From the NCBI GenBank assembly GCA_002279765.1, contig NCCR01000131.1:1-11024 (forward strand): DNA of 11,024 nt, given 5' to 3'. Shown here one piece after another: positions 1 through 7,600 of this stretch. Made by a program: the position numbers and the translations under genes. The stretch's first letter is position 1. Every line of letters begins with the position of its first letter. Below the pieces are notes generated by a model, which was given only the letters and a program-made list of their open reading frames with translations, searched no databases and was not told the DNA's origin. This stretch comes from Verrucomicrobia bacterium 12-59-8 (GTDB lineage Bacteria > Verrucomicrobiota > Verrucomicrobiae > Verrucomicrobiales > Verrucomicrobiaceae).

Positions 1-1
1 G

Positions 2-127
2 GTTGTGATCGGGGATGACGGCGCGTTCACCGTCCAGTTTCGTCTCTATGACGTCGCTGCCCGCAAGCAGATCGTCGGTTCGCAGTATCGTCTTACCTCC
101 CCCCGAAGCTCATCCCCTTCCTCCTGA
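2..127 (+). pseudogene. TolB N-terminal-domain-like fragment, 5' end outside window, truncated at 3' side
   Basis: Frame 2 is open from the window edge to a TGA at 125-127. It reads VVIGDDGAFTVQFRLYDVAA, then RKQIVGSQYRLTS, before a short tail of Pro/Ser residues. The pattern FRLYDV..KQI.G.QY is what I associate with the N-terminal domain of TolB, the periplasmic component of the Tol-Pal envelope system, where the stretch 'FRLWDV...Q.L.GQQY' is typical. In a real TolB a helix containing 'R..AH...D.IYE.LTG' and then a beta-propeller should follow. Neither is present in any frame downstream, so the gene is cut off at about position 97-105. The call rests on about 35 residues and is moderately uncertain; a different beta-rich periplasmic protein is possible. 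Confidence 0.5.
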
Positions 128-579
128 GCCTGCTCCTCAGCGGCTGCGGCCCCACATCCCCAAAACAAACCCGCGCCGAGATCACCGGCACCAAATCCGA
201 GCGCATCACACGCTCCACCGCCATCCTCGGCAATTACATCAAGCTTCCCGGCCCGCTCCTCGATGCTCACATGGCCGAAGACCTTGCCGACAACAGCGGC
301 GGAATGGTCCCCGGTCCATCCGATTGCTATCTCTCCGGCGTCATCACTTTCCCCGCCTCAGACCTCCCCCTGTGGCAAAAGATTCTCTCCCCCGAAATCC
401 CCGCCATCACTTCTCCCCAGTTTCACAGTTGCCTCCCAGCCCCCGCCTGGTGGCCCGCCGCAGCCGCCTTCAAAGACTGCACATACTACGAGCCCCAAAA
501 ACTCACTGGCCGCACTGCCGGCATCCTCGCCCTTTCGCCATCAGCTTCTTCCATTTATTTTTCGAAGTTCTCACCTTAG
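106..579 (+). pseudogene. Putative lipoprotein gene lacking a start codon
   Basis: Frame 1 encodes a typical lipoprotein signal peptide, KLIPFLLSLLLSGC. It has a positive residue, a hydrophobic core and a lipobox L-S-G-C, with the lipidated Cys at codon 145-147. A mature region of about 144 residues follows and ends at TAG 577-579. Between the in-frame stop at 49-51 and the lipobox there is no ATG, GTG or TTG. The codon just before Lys, where the start would be expected, is CCG. The first in-frame ATG is at 271, well inside the mature protein. The reading frame is otherwise intact, with sensible protein content (three further Cys, motif DCYLSGVITFP, a Trp/Pro-rich segment). No known family is recognised. 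The start appears to have been lost by the same event that truncated the TolB-like fragment. Expression from a CTG or ATC start, or a slip at the six-C run 99-104, cannot be excluded. The next gene begins only 15 bp downstream. Confidence 0.6.
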
Positions 580-594
580 CCGCTTCATTCCGCC

Positions 595-1239
595 ATGAAC
601 CGCAAGAACCCCGCAGTCACCGCACACATCGCCAACGCCAAAAAGTGGCAGGCGGAGATGAAGGCGCTGCGCTGCATCATCCTCGACACCGGCCTCACCG
701 AGGAGCTCAAATGGGACCAGCCCTGCTACACCCACGACGGCGCCAACATCGTGCTCCTCGGCGGCTTCAAGGACCACTGCAGGCTCATGTTTTGCAACGG
801 CTCCCTGCTCAGCGATCCCCGCAGCCTCCTCCAAAAACCCGGCGAGCACACCCAGGCCGGGCGCTTCATCCCCTTCACCACCGTGGATGAAATCAAAGCG
901 CTGGAGCCCGAGCTGAAATCCTTCCTCCTCGCCGCCATCGAAAACGAAAAAGCCGGCCTCAAGCCCACCTTCAAAACCACCCCCGAGCCCATCCCGGAAG
1001 AGCTGCAGAAAATGCTCAACAAAAACCCTGCGCTGGACGAAGCCTTCGCTGCCCTCACCCCCGGACGCCAGCGCGCCTACCTCCTGCACTTCAATTCCGC
1101 CAAGCAATCCGCCACCCGCACCTCCCGCATCGAAGCCTGCACTCCCCGCATTCTATCCGGCAAAGGCATACACGACTGCATCTGCTGCCACTCCAAAAAG
1201 ATGCCCACATGTGATGGCTCGCACAGGTTCATTCAATGA
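595..1239 (+). CDS. YdeI/DUF1801-family protein with C-terminal CDGSH iron-sulfur motif
   Basis: A protein of 214 residues starting at ATG 595. Residues about 15-125 carry the features I associate with the YdeI/DUF1801 fold: KKWQAEMKALR, LTEELKWDQPCYT, NIVLLGGFKDHCRLMF, and a GRFIPF segment followed by a helix. Residues about 130-190 (PIPEELQKMLNKNPAL, FAALTPGRQRAYLLHFNSAK, TRTSRIEACTPRILSGKG) resemble the YdeI/OmdA C-terminal helical part. Proteins of this group often end shortly after 'GKG'. Here the chain continues with C195-x-C197-x2-S200-x3-P204-x-C206-D-G-S-H210, an exact match to the CDGSH consensus. Cys195, Cys197, Cys206 and His210 would be the four [2Fe-2S] ligands, as in mitoNEET. 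The role of the fusion is unknown; redox sensing or electron transfer is inference. The protein is probably cytoplasmic, with no signal peptide. It starts 15 bp after the broken lipoprotein frame and converges with the ATPase gene. Confidence 0.85.
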   Translation: MNRKNPAVTAHIANAKKWQAEMKALRCIILDTGLTEELKWDQPCYTHDGANIVLLGGFKDHCRLMFCNGSLLSDPRSLLQKPGEHTQAGRFIPFTTVDEIKALEPELKSFLLAAIENEKAGLKPTFKTTPEPIPEELQKMLNKNPALDEAFAALTPGRQRAYLLHFNSAKQSATRTSRIEACTPRILSGKGIHDCICCHSKKMPTCDGSHRFIQ

Positions 1240-1243
1240 GCGA

Positions 1244-1266
1244 GGAGTTGCAGGGACTCGAACTCC
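1244..1266. repeat. Small hairpin between convergent genes
   Basis: A 6-bp perfect inverted repeat (GGAGTT 1244-1249, AACTCC 1261-1266) with an 11-nt loop lies in the 63-bp space between the convergent stop codons at 1239 and 1303. There is no T-tract on either strand, so it is at best a weak terminator. Read on the minus strand, the segment GGAGTTCGAGTCC also resembles a tRNA T-arm, but no full cloverleaf can be drawn. Confidence 0.3.
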
Positions 1267-1302
1267 GTGATTGAGAAAAGCGCCCATCTCCGGGCCCAAT
1301 CG

Positions 1303-3693
1303 TCATTCCTTTCTCGCCGCCCGCGTCACCCGCTTCCAGAAAAAATCCAGTTCACGCGCCAGTACGCTCATCACCTGCGCCGGGGTAGCCTGCAGGGTGC
1401 CGGCTTCGGCTTCCTTGATGATGCGCTGCATGGCGTAGAGTGCCGCGACGTTCTGAGTGTCGAGGTGAATCGCATCGATGTGCGATTTCAATTCTTCGGG
1501 GAAGGCGGTGCTGTGCTGGAGAATGGCCCAGCTCTGCTGCTCGCGGTCAGTCTTAAAAGTGGTGATCTTCAGGCGCGGGACTGCGCCACCGGTGCTCTGG
1601 GCATCCTGATTCAGCTCCGCCAGACGACCGGCGGCAAAACCTGCCAGCGTGCGCCAGTAGGAGCCATCAGCAAAATTCGCCAAGCCAAACACAATCTCCA
1701 GTCCCTGCAGCGACCAGCACATCGCATAGCGTCCCGTCATGCCAGGCAGCTCATGCTCACTGAAGCGCACTAGGGGGAAGCGCTTGCCAGCCAGCCGGAT
1801 GAGATCCGCCAGCTTGGTGAAATCCAGCGGCAGTGACACCGCCTCCGCAGCCATTTGCAGCCGCAGCGCCTCGTAGCGCCCCAGCAGCGCATCGCGCTCC
1901 GGATTCTCAGAAGCCGCCCCTGTGGACGGAGCGCCCGCCGGTGTAGCTGCCACGGCAAGAGCAGGAGCAGGCAATTGGGGAGAGGCCTCTGCTGCTGGAA
2001 CTGCGGCAGCACCCATCACACCCGCCAGACGTTCGGCGACGGCATGCGTGCCGTTGCTGCTCTCAGCAGCAGGAGGCGGAGCGCTCGGCTGCCGCAGCTT
2101 TCCCAGCATCTCTCGCAGATTTTCAAACGCACCCGCCGAACTCGGCGAGAACTGGGCAGGTGCCTCGTTCTGTTCAGCAGTCGCAGACTCCTGCGGCGCC
2201 ACACTCGGACGTGGGAGATGACCACCATTACCATTGAAGCCTGGCGGCGGCAGTAGGGGCGCCTCATTCTGCTGTGGCAGCGCTGGCGTGGGCTCGGCCA
2301 ATCCCTCCGCCATCAGTTTCATCTGCGCCGTCGTGCTGGAATCAAAGATGGAAATCTCACCGGGTGCCGACTTTTTTTCATCCGTGCTTGTCGCCACCTC
2401 CTCCGTCATCAGTGGCAGCACGCCGTCTTCCGGTGCCAGAGCCTGAGGAGAGATCGCCGCAGGTGCGATGGGTGCCGCCAGCGTTTGCTGGAAAAAGTCC
2501 CACTGCTTCGCGGCATGCCGCAGAAAGGTACGTGCGGAGACAGACCCCAGCGGGCGTCCGAGGAAATAGCGCTTCACATCCAGGAAAGAAGTGAAGTCAC
2601 GCACCATATCCGCCGGGATGCGCGCATATTGCAAACGCAAGCGCAGCAGCGTGCCCGCTTCATTTTCATTGATGCCGCGCAGCAGCATTTGCGCCGTGGT
2701 CAGCCGGTCTTCCATCGCGCTCGGAAGGTGATGCCCAAACGTCGCCTGCCACACATCCTGGTTCAGGCTCAGCACCACATGCACGCCATCCATCTCCGAC
2801 ATGTCCAGCAACAACGAAGCGATGCGCAGTCCGGCTTCCGGATTGCGATAATACGCGTCCAGATGGTCCACCAGCAGCACCACAGGCCGCCACAGGCCCA
2901 GCAGGCGCAGCCACGTCACCGGCCCCTCGTTTGACTCATCCGCCGCCAGCGCGCGCAGCACCGCCATCCGCGACATGCCGCCATCCAGCGCGTGGTTGAG
3001 CATCGCATCCACCCAGGACTCCAGCGCGGCAGGGATGGCAGGCACACGCTTCATCGCCTGCTCCGTCATCGGCTTGCGCAGCTGGCCTTCAAAGCGCCGC
3101 ACCCAGTCGCCAATCAGCCGCGCTGAACCCTTCTCATCGAAAATCTCCACCGGGTCACCGTTCAGCACCCGCACGGCCTGCTCCGGGTTGGCACAGGGCA
3201 GCGTGCCGTTCTCGATCAATCGCCGCACCAGCACCGCGCACACACCGGCGCAGGCTTCCCGCAGCTTCGTCCAGCCTTCGCGTGCCGTTTCCGCCCGTGC
3301 CATGGATTCCAGCCCGCGCACCGCCACTGCCGAGATGCCGATCGTATCCTCCAGACGAAACGCCAGCGGCACCAGCACCACCTGACCATTCGCCGCCGCC
3401 GCCAGACGTCCCAGCAGATGCGTCTTGCCATAGCCCGCACGCGGTGCCGTGAGTAGCAGCAGCGGCTGCCCACCGGCACGCCCCACGCTGCTTTGACGTT
3501 CATCAATCGTCGCCGTCAGTTGCCCCAAAATGTCCACATTCAACCCCGGCACCGAGCGGTTTTCCTCCACCCCAAATGGCCCCGCGCAGACGTCGTCCGC
3601 AAAGGGGTTCATGCCCTCGGCCTGCGGCAGAGAAGGCGGCAGTCCCAAAGCGGCTGGCAACGGTGTTGGCAATGTTGATTCTTGACTTTCCAC
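1303..3693 (-). CDS. P-loop ATPase (AAA/STAND-like) with Pro/Ala-rich linker and uncharacterised C-terminal domain
   Basis: The reading frame is 796 codons with a GTG start at 3693. An ATG at 3612, just before NPFADD, is an equally plausible start and would give 769 residues; neither has a convincing ribosome binding site. Residues about 28-400 form an AAA-type NTPase module. Walker A is PRAGYGKT (84-91), Walker B is VVLLVDHLD (271-279, Asp276), a sensor-1-like Asn is at 311 in VVLSLNQDVW, and a possible arginine finger is R330 in MEDRL. The segment LLRGINENEAGTLLRLRL (338-353) resembles the lid region of Orc1/Cdc6-like or STAND ATPases. Residues about 402-598 are low-complexity Pro/Ala/Glu linker. 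Residues about 600-796 form a folded C-terminal region (SLQGLEIVFGLANFADGSYW; HLDTQNVAALYAMQRI). No transmembrane segment is seen. Substrate and role are unknown; ATP-dependent handling of DNA or protein complexes is only a guess. It is transcribed towards, and convergent with, the CDGSH gene. Confidence 0.85.
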   Translation of the reverse strand: MESQESTLPTPLPAALGLPPSLPQAEGMNPFADDVCAGPFGVEENRSVPGLNVDILGQLTATIDERQSSVGRAGGQPLLLLTAPRAGYGKTHLLGRLAAAANGQVVLVPLAFRLEDTIGISAVAVRGLESMARAETAREGWTKLREACAGVCAVLVRRLIENGTLPCANPEQAVRVLNGDPVEIFDEKGSARLIGDWVRRFEGQLRKPMTEQAMKRVPAIPAALESWVDAMLNHALDGGMSRMAVLRALAADESNEGPVTWLRLLGLWRPVVLLVDHLDAYYRNPEAGLRIASLLLDMSEMDGVHVVLSLNQDVWQATFGHHLPSAMEDRLTTAQMLLRGINENEAGTLLRLRLQYARIPADMVRDFTSFLDVKRYFLGRPLGSVSARTFLRHAAKQWDFFQQTLAAPIAPAAISPQALAPEDGVLPLMTEEVATSTDEKKSAPGEISIFDSSTTAQMKLMAEGLAEPTPALPQQNEAPLLPPPGFNGNGGHLPRPSVAPQESATAEQNEAPAQFSPSSAGAFENLREMLGKLRQPSAPPPAAESSNGTHAVAERLAGVMGAAAVPAAEASPQLPAPALAVAATPAGAPSTGAASENPERDALLGRYEALRLQMAAEAVSLPLDFTKLADLIRLAGKRFPLVRFSEHELPGMTGRYAMCWSLQGLEIVFGLANFADGSYWRTLAGFAAGRLAELNQDAQSTGGAVPRLKITTFKTDREQQSWAILQHSTAFPEELKSHIDAIHLDTQNVAALYAMQRIIKEAEAGTLQATPAQVMSVLARELDFFWKRVTRAARKE

Positions 3694-3781
3694 AATGAAT
3701 CCGGTTTCAGGGTTCTGAATCAGGTCAGATACAATGATATTTATGCCAAATCATAGTCCACAGAAAGTAAGTTTTTTGCCT

Positions 3782-3810
3782 TTGACATTATTCTCGAAAA
3801 CGAGAATAAC
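3782..3810 (+). promoter_or_regulatory. Sigma70-like promoter pointing to the plus strand
   Basis: A perfect -35 hexamer TTGACA (3782-3787) is followed after exactly 17 bp by AATAAC (3805-3810), which matches the -10 consensus in 4 of 6 positions. The spacer is occupied by the 22-bp dyad. No plausible protein gene follows on the plus strand before 4648, so the product, if any, would be a short RNA. The -10 is weak, and the site may instead regulate the minus-strand ATPase gene. Confidence 0.35.
3788..3809. promoter_or_regulatory. Perfect 22-bp dyad, operator-like
   Basis: The arms are TTATTCTCG (3788-3796) and CGAGAATAA (3801-3809), perfectly complementary over 9 bp and separated by AAAA. 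It has the size and symmetry of a dimeric repressor operator. It sits between the -35 and -10 hexamers of a plus-strand promoter-like sequence and about 95 bp upstream of the ATPase start. It could also form an RNA hairpin, but no U-tract follows on either strand, so a terminator is less likely. The binding protein is not known from this window. Confidence 0.5.
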
Positions 3811-3997
3811 CGGACACACCGATAGAACGCCCCTGCCACGCCCGCCGGACGGGCTAAAATAGGGGCTGGGCAGTACGTTGGGCACTCCTGCCTGCCGGTC
3901 AGCGCTCCCTCCATTCCGCATGCCCCCGCACCACTATGCCGTCCCACTAGCTTGGGCAGTTTGATCGGGACACCAGCAACGAAACAGCCAACCATCC

Positions 3998-4240
3998 TCA
4001 AAGCCTCTTCCTTGCCTCCTGCCACTCCTCCCAGCAGCGCACCGGGTCGATGTCCTTGTACCCGCGCTCCGCATCAATCTTCTCCGCCACATCTCTTGGC
4101 ATGGCCACCGCCTTGCAGCCATTGCGGATTTCAAGAACCTCCGCCTCCGTCAGCGCACTGCCCTTCTCCTGCTCCCGGTTCAGCAGGGTCGAAATCAAAC
4201 TCGGGATCGGATAAATCAGCAAGGGCTCAGAATCACTCAT
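3998..4240 (-). CDS. Small conserved-looking hypothetical protein (80 aa)
   Basis: An 80-residue protein from ATG at 4240 (MSDSEPLLIYPIPSLISTLL...). An upstream in-frame TTG at 4294 would add 18 residues, but these look non-conserved (SEREFFERSTHD) and I prefer the ATG. The sequence has protein-like composition: a hydrophobic PIPSLISTLLNREQEKG segment, then LTEAEVLEIRNGCKAVAMP, then a charged end containing ERGYKDIDPVRCWEEWQEAR. I do not recognise a named family. There is no signal peptide or transmembrane helix, and it is probably cytoplasmic. It has the same orientation as the ATPase gene, with a 304-bp gap between them that contains a dyad, so co-transcription is uncertain. Confidence 0.7.
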   Translation of the reverse strand: MSDSEPLLIYPIPSLISTLLNREQEKGSALTEAEVLEIRNGCKAVAMPRDVAEKIDAERGYKDIDPVRCWEEWQEARKRL

Positions 4241-4647
4241 GTCGTGGGTGGAACGTTCAAAAAACTCCCTTTCACTCCTCAGCGCATGGGTCAAGCCCGA
4301 GAATGGATGGATATTCAGAAGGCTTCACTTCCACCTGCCGGGTTTGAAACAGCCTTTGAATCAGCTTATACAAGCATATCGTGTAGGAAGTCGGATTATT
4401 CTATATCATGAAAATCCAGTATAGCAAATGCTACGCCTCCGCATCCCCTCCATTTTCCATTCCTCCATGTTTGGTCCGCCCCCCCCGCCTCTCCGCTCTC
4501 CCTATCCCTCACACGCCACTCGTTCATCCTCCCCACCGCACCGGGAAAGCTGGTGCGCTCTGTGCTGCCTGCTGTAAAGGAGCGTGAAACATCCCTGCTC
4601 CGCCCGCAAAGAACCCCGTCCGCGCCGCGTTAAGCCTCCACCCCCTC
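4241..4647. other. 407-bp intergenic region upstream of the giant gene
   Basis: No gene is supported here. It divides the minus-strand 80-aa gene from the plus-strand 1557-codon gene and should contain both promoters. Positions 4311-4430 are AT-rich, unlike the genome average. Positions 4435-4545 are strongly pyrimidine-rich, with a run of eight C at 4479-4486. An isolated AGGAG sits at 4578-4582, about 65 bp before the ATG at 4648, too far to serve it. Short reading frames here (for example from ATG 4307) lack support. Confidence 0.5.
4344..4372 (+). promoter_or_regulatory. Candidate sigma70-like promoter for the giant coiled-coil gene
   Basis: TTGAAA (4344-4349, 5 of 6 with consensus) and TATACA (4367-4372, 4 of 6) are spaced by 17 bp inside an AT-rich patch of otherwise GC-rich DNA. 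Transcription from it would leave a leader of roughly 270 nt before the ATG at 4648. It is a pattern match only. Confidence 0.3.
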
Positions 4648-7600
4648 ATGAATCTCGCCCTCCGTCCCGCCACGCATGAAGCTTTGCAACGCTTTCGCCT
4701 GCGCCGTCAGCAGTTGCTGCGGCTGCGTGCGGCCCTGTGCGGAGGTGCCATCGCCCTGGCGGCTTTCACCTTGATCGCCCTGCTGGACCGCGCGTGGTTC
4801 ATGCCGGACGCGCTACGGCCCTGGGTCACTCTCATCGCGTATGGCGGCGCTGCGTATGCCGCATGGCGCGTGGCGTGGCGCTTCATCGCACTGGGGAACG
4901 GCAAGGAAGGCACCGCCAAGCTCATCGAGGCCGCAGAGCCTGCGCTGCGAGAGCGCCTGCTCGCCGCCGTCGAGCTCGCCGATCCGCGCGGCGGAGTGAA
5001 TGTGAAGGACTCCGTCGAGTTCCGTGAGAAGCTGCAGGACGACGTGGCCGCCGCCATCGAAGGCATCGACTGGAATGCCAAGCTGCCCACGCGCACGTTG
5101 CGGCCCTGGTTCATCGCCATCGGTTCAGTGGTCGCCGTCATCCTCATGCTCTGCGTCGTTCCTGGCCTGCACCTCGGCGGCTTCCTCACGCGTGCTGCCC
5201 TGCCATTCGCGAATCTCGAACGCCCCGCCTCGGTGAAAATTCACATCCTGGAGCCGCTCAAGGCCAGCGCGCTCGCGCCCATCGGTTCGGAAGTGCCGCT
5301 CGTCATCGAGACCGTAGGTCCGCCGCTCACACAGGCCACGCTGGAATTTCAAGTTGAAGGCTCCAAGCCGCGCCTCACCGAACTCTCCAGCGTAGGCACC
5401 GCCCGCTTTGAGGGCATCGTCCCCGTCGGCCAGACGGACGTGCGCTACCGCGTGCATGCAGCGGATGCCATTACCCCCTGGCGCACACTCAGCGCACGCG
5501 CACGGCCCCGCATCGTGGAGTTTACCAAGACCATCGTCCCACCGGCCTACTCCGGCTGGAAGGAAACCCAGATCAAGGCCGATTATGGCGATCTCGAAGC
5601 CCTCGATGGATCCACCATCAAGCTCACGCTCAAAACCAACCAGCCCGTCACACAGAGCGACTTCATTTTGAATCCAGATCTGCCCGAGAAAAAGACCCTA
5701 CCCTCAACCACCACGCCCGAGGGCCTGCTCACCACCGACCTCGCCGTGCAGGCCGCGCACAGTTCCTGGCAGATCTCGCTCACCGCACAGGAAACCGGCT
5801 TCACCAATGAGGAGAGCACGCCCTGGCGCATCATCACCATTCCCGATCTGCCACCCACCGCGCAGATCAGCGAACCCGCCGAACAGATCGAACTCCTGCC
5901 CGATGAAGCCGTACGCCTCACCGGCCTCGCGACGGACGACGTCGGCCTCAGCAGTGTGAAGCTCGCCCACGCCATCAACGGCGCGAACTGGACCGAGCGC
6001 GATCTCCCCTTCGCCAAGGCGGACAAAGAAGCACCCGTGCAGACGCTGCTCCCTCTCGCCCCGCTTGGCGTAAAGACCGGCGATGCCCTCCTCCTCAAGC
6101 TCATCGCCATCGACCTCAAAGGGCAGAAGGCCGAGTCACCACCCGTGCGCGTCATCATTCTCGAACAGACCATCGATCCACGCCAGCGTGAGTGGGCGGA
6201 AAGCCAGCGCCGCCTCGCACTGAAGGCAGACCGCCTCGATGAACAAACCCGCGAGCTGCGCAAGGAACTCGAACAGGTGCGCAAGACCGAACGCAACTCC
6301 CGCAAAGACCCCGACAAGGCCAGGGACGAAGCCGCCAACGCTCTGGCCAGCGCCCAGGAAAAATTCGAACAGGTCAAAGCCCAGTCCGAAGAGCTCTGGA
6401 ACGCACTGAAGGAGGCCGCACGCGATGCGCCGAACCAGCTCAATGCCTCGGAGGCGCAGCTTATCGGCCAAAAGCTCGCCCAGCTCCGCCATGAGCAGCT
6501 TCCCGAACTCGAAAAGCTCAATGCAGACGAGATTGACAACACCGAGCAGCTCAAGCGCGCCGCCAATGAAGCCGCCAGCCACGCCAGCGTCATTGCCGAA
6601 GCGCTCCGCGCCTTTGCCGCCGAGGAAAGCGCCCGCATCGCCGCGCAAGAGTCCCAGCAGCTCCAGCGTCAGTCGCGCATGCTCACAGAAACCTCCCTCC
6701 AGGCCAACCGCGATGCCGAGCAGCGCCCCAAGTGGCAGGAGCAGCAGCGCGCCCTGATGGCGCAGTCCAAGATGCTGCAAAAGGATCTGGCAAAGCTCGA
6801 TGACACGCAGAAGGGCCGCTATCGCGGGCAGTTCCAGGACATCGACAAAAAAGTCACTGAGACCTCTGCCGATCTCGACAGCAGCCTCGACAAGACCGAG
6901 CAAACCAAAAGCCCTGAGCATCTCTACGGCGCGTCCGACAATCTGCGCAGCCGTTTGCAACAAGCCGCCGACGTGACCCGCAGCATCGCCGAACAAACCG
7001 CCAACGAAGCCCAGCAGCGCCGCGAAAACCTCATCCGCCAGGAAAACCCCGCGCTGGCCAAGATGGTCAAGGCCCGGTACTACCTTGCCGAAGCTGAAAA
7101 TGAGACCAATGACCCACGACGCCGTAAAAAGAACGACAACGATGGCCTCACCTCTTTGAAGAATGCCGAGAAGCAACTCGCCGAAGCCGCCAGACAGCTT
7201 CAGGACCAGGCCGAACTGCGCGAGCAAAACCAGGCCACCAACACCCAAGCCGCACTCGACACGAACCGCGCCAGCCGCGCCGTGAGCGAGCTTGCACGCC
7301 AGACCGCCGCAGCCGGGAGCATGCCCATGCCCACCCAGGAAGAGGCCGACAAAGCACGTCGCAGCAACGGGCCGCCCTCCCCGGCCGCCAAGACCATGGC
7401 AGATCTCAAGGACAAGGCCACCCAGCTCGAACAAGTCGCACGCACCCTCGAAGCCGATGCCTCTGCGCAGGATGCCGCGCAGGCCCTGGAGGCCGCTCAG
7501 GCTGGAGGCAGCCACCCGCAGAACCAGCAGGATTTCGCGCAGACCGCCGCGCAGGCCCGCGCCGCCGCCGAGGCGCTACAGCAACTGCCGGAGAAGATCA

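Larger units (their letters stand above)
3694..3997. other. 304-bp intergenic region, AT-rich near the ATPase start
   Basis: No convincing gene is seen. The 3700-3812 part is much more AT-rich than its surroundings and holds a perfect dyad and a promoter-like sequence. The 3813-3997 part returns to high GC, with a short GCCCG/CGGGC hairpin at 3839-3853 followed by TAAAAT. The ATPase promoter should lie in the AT-rich part, but no good minus-strand -35/-10 pair stands out. TATCAT- and TATGAT-like hexamers are present there. Confidence 0.5.

Noticed and set aside
15..890. 291-aa plus-strand reading frame rich in Arg, Pro and His
   Set aside because: It overlaps the lipoprotein frame and the start of the CDGSH gene in another frame. 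Its Arg/His/Pro-rich composition is typical of out-of-frame reading in GC-rich DNA.
3839..3853. GCCCG/CGGGC hairpin followed by TAAAAT as a terminator
   Set aside because: Only a 5-bp stem and no T-tract; common by chance in GC-rich DNA.
3741..4025. 94-aa minus-strand frame in the gap upstream of the ATPase
   Set aside because: It overlaps the end of the 80-aa gene in another frame, crosses the dyad and has no coherent protein features.
4307..4411. 34-codon AT-rich plus-strand frame in the gap before the giant gene (MDIQKASLPPAGFETAFE...)
   Set aside because: No ribosome binding site, no family recognised, codon use unlike neighbours; more likely promoter-region DNA.
4584..4679. Short GTG-started frame preceded by AAAGGAG, overlapping the start of the giant gene
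   Set aside because: The Shine-Dalgarno spacing is only one base, the 31-residue product is Pro/Arg-rich, and it is out of frame with the giant gene.
6136..7515. 459-aa minus-strand reading frame inside the giant gene, and similar antisense frames to 9213
   Set aside because: Caused by the Ala/Gln/Glu-rich codons of the sense strand read in reverse (giving Gly/Leu/Ala-rich sequence); no motif or start signal.
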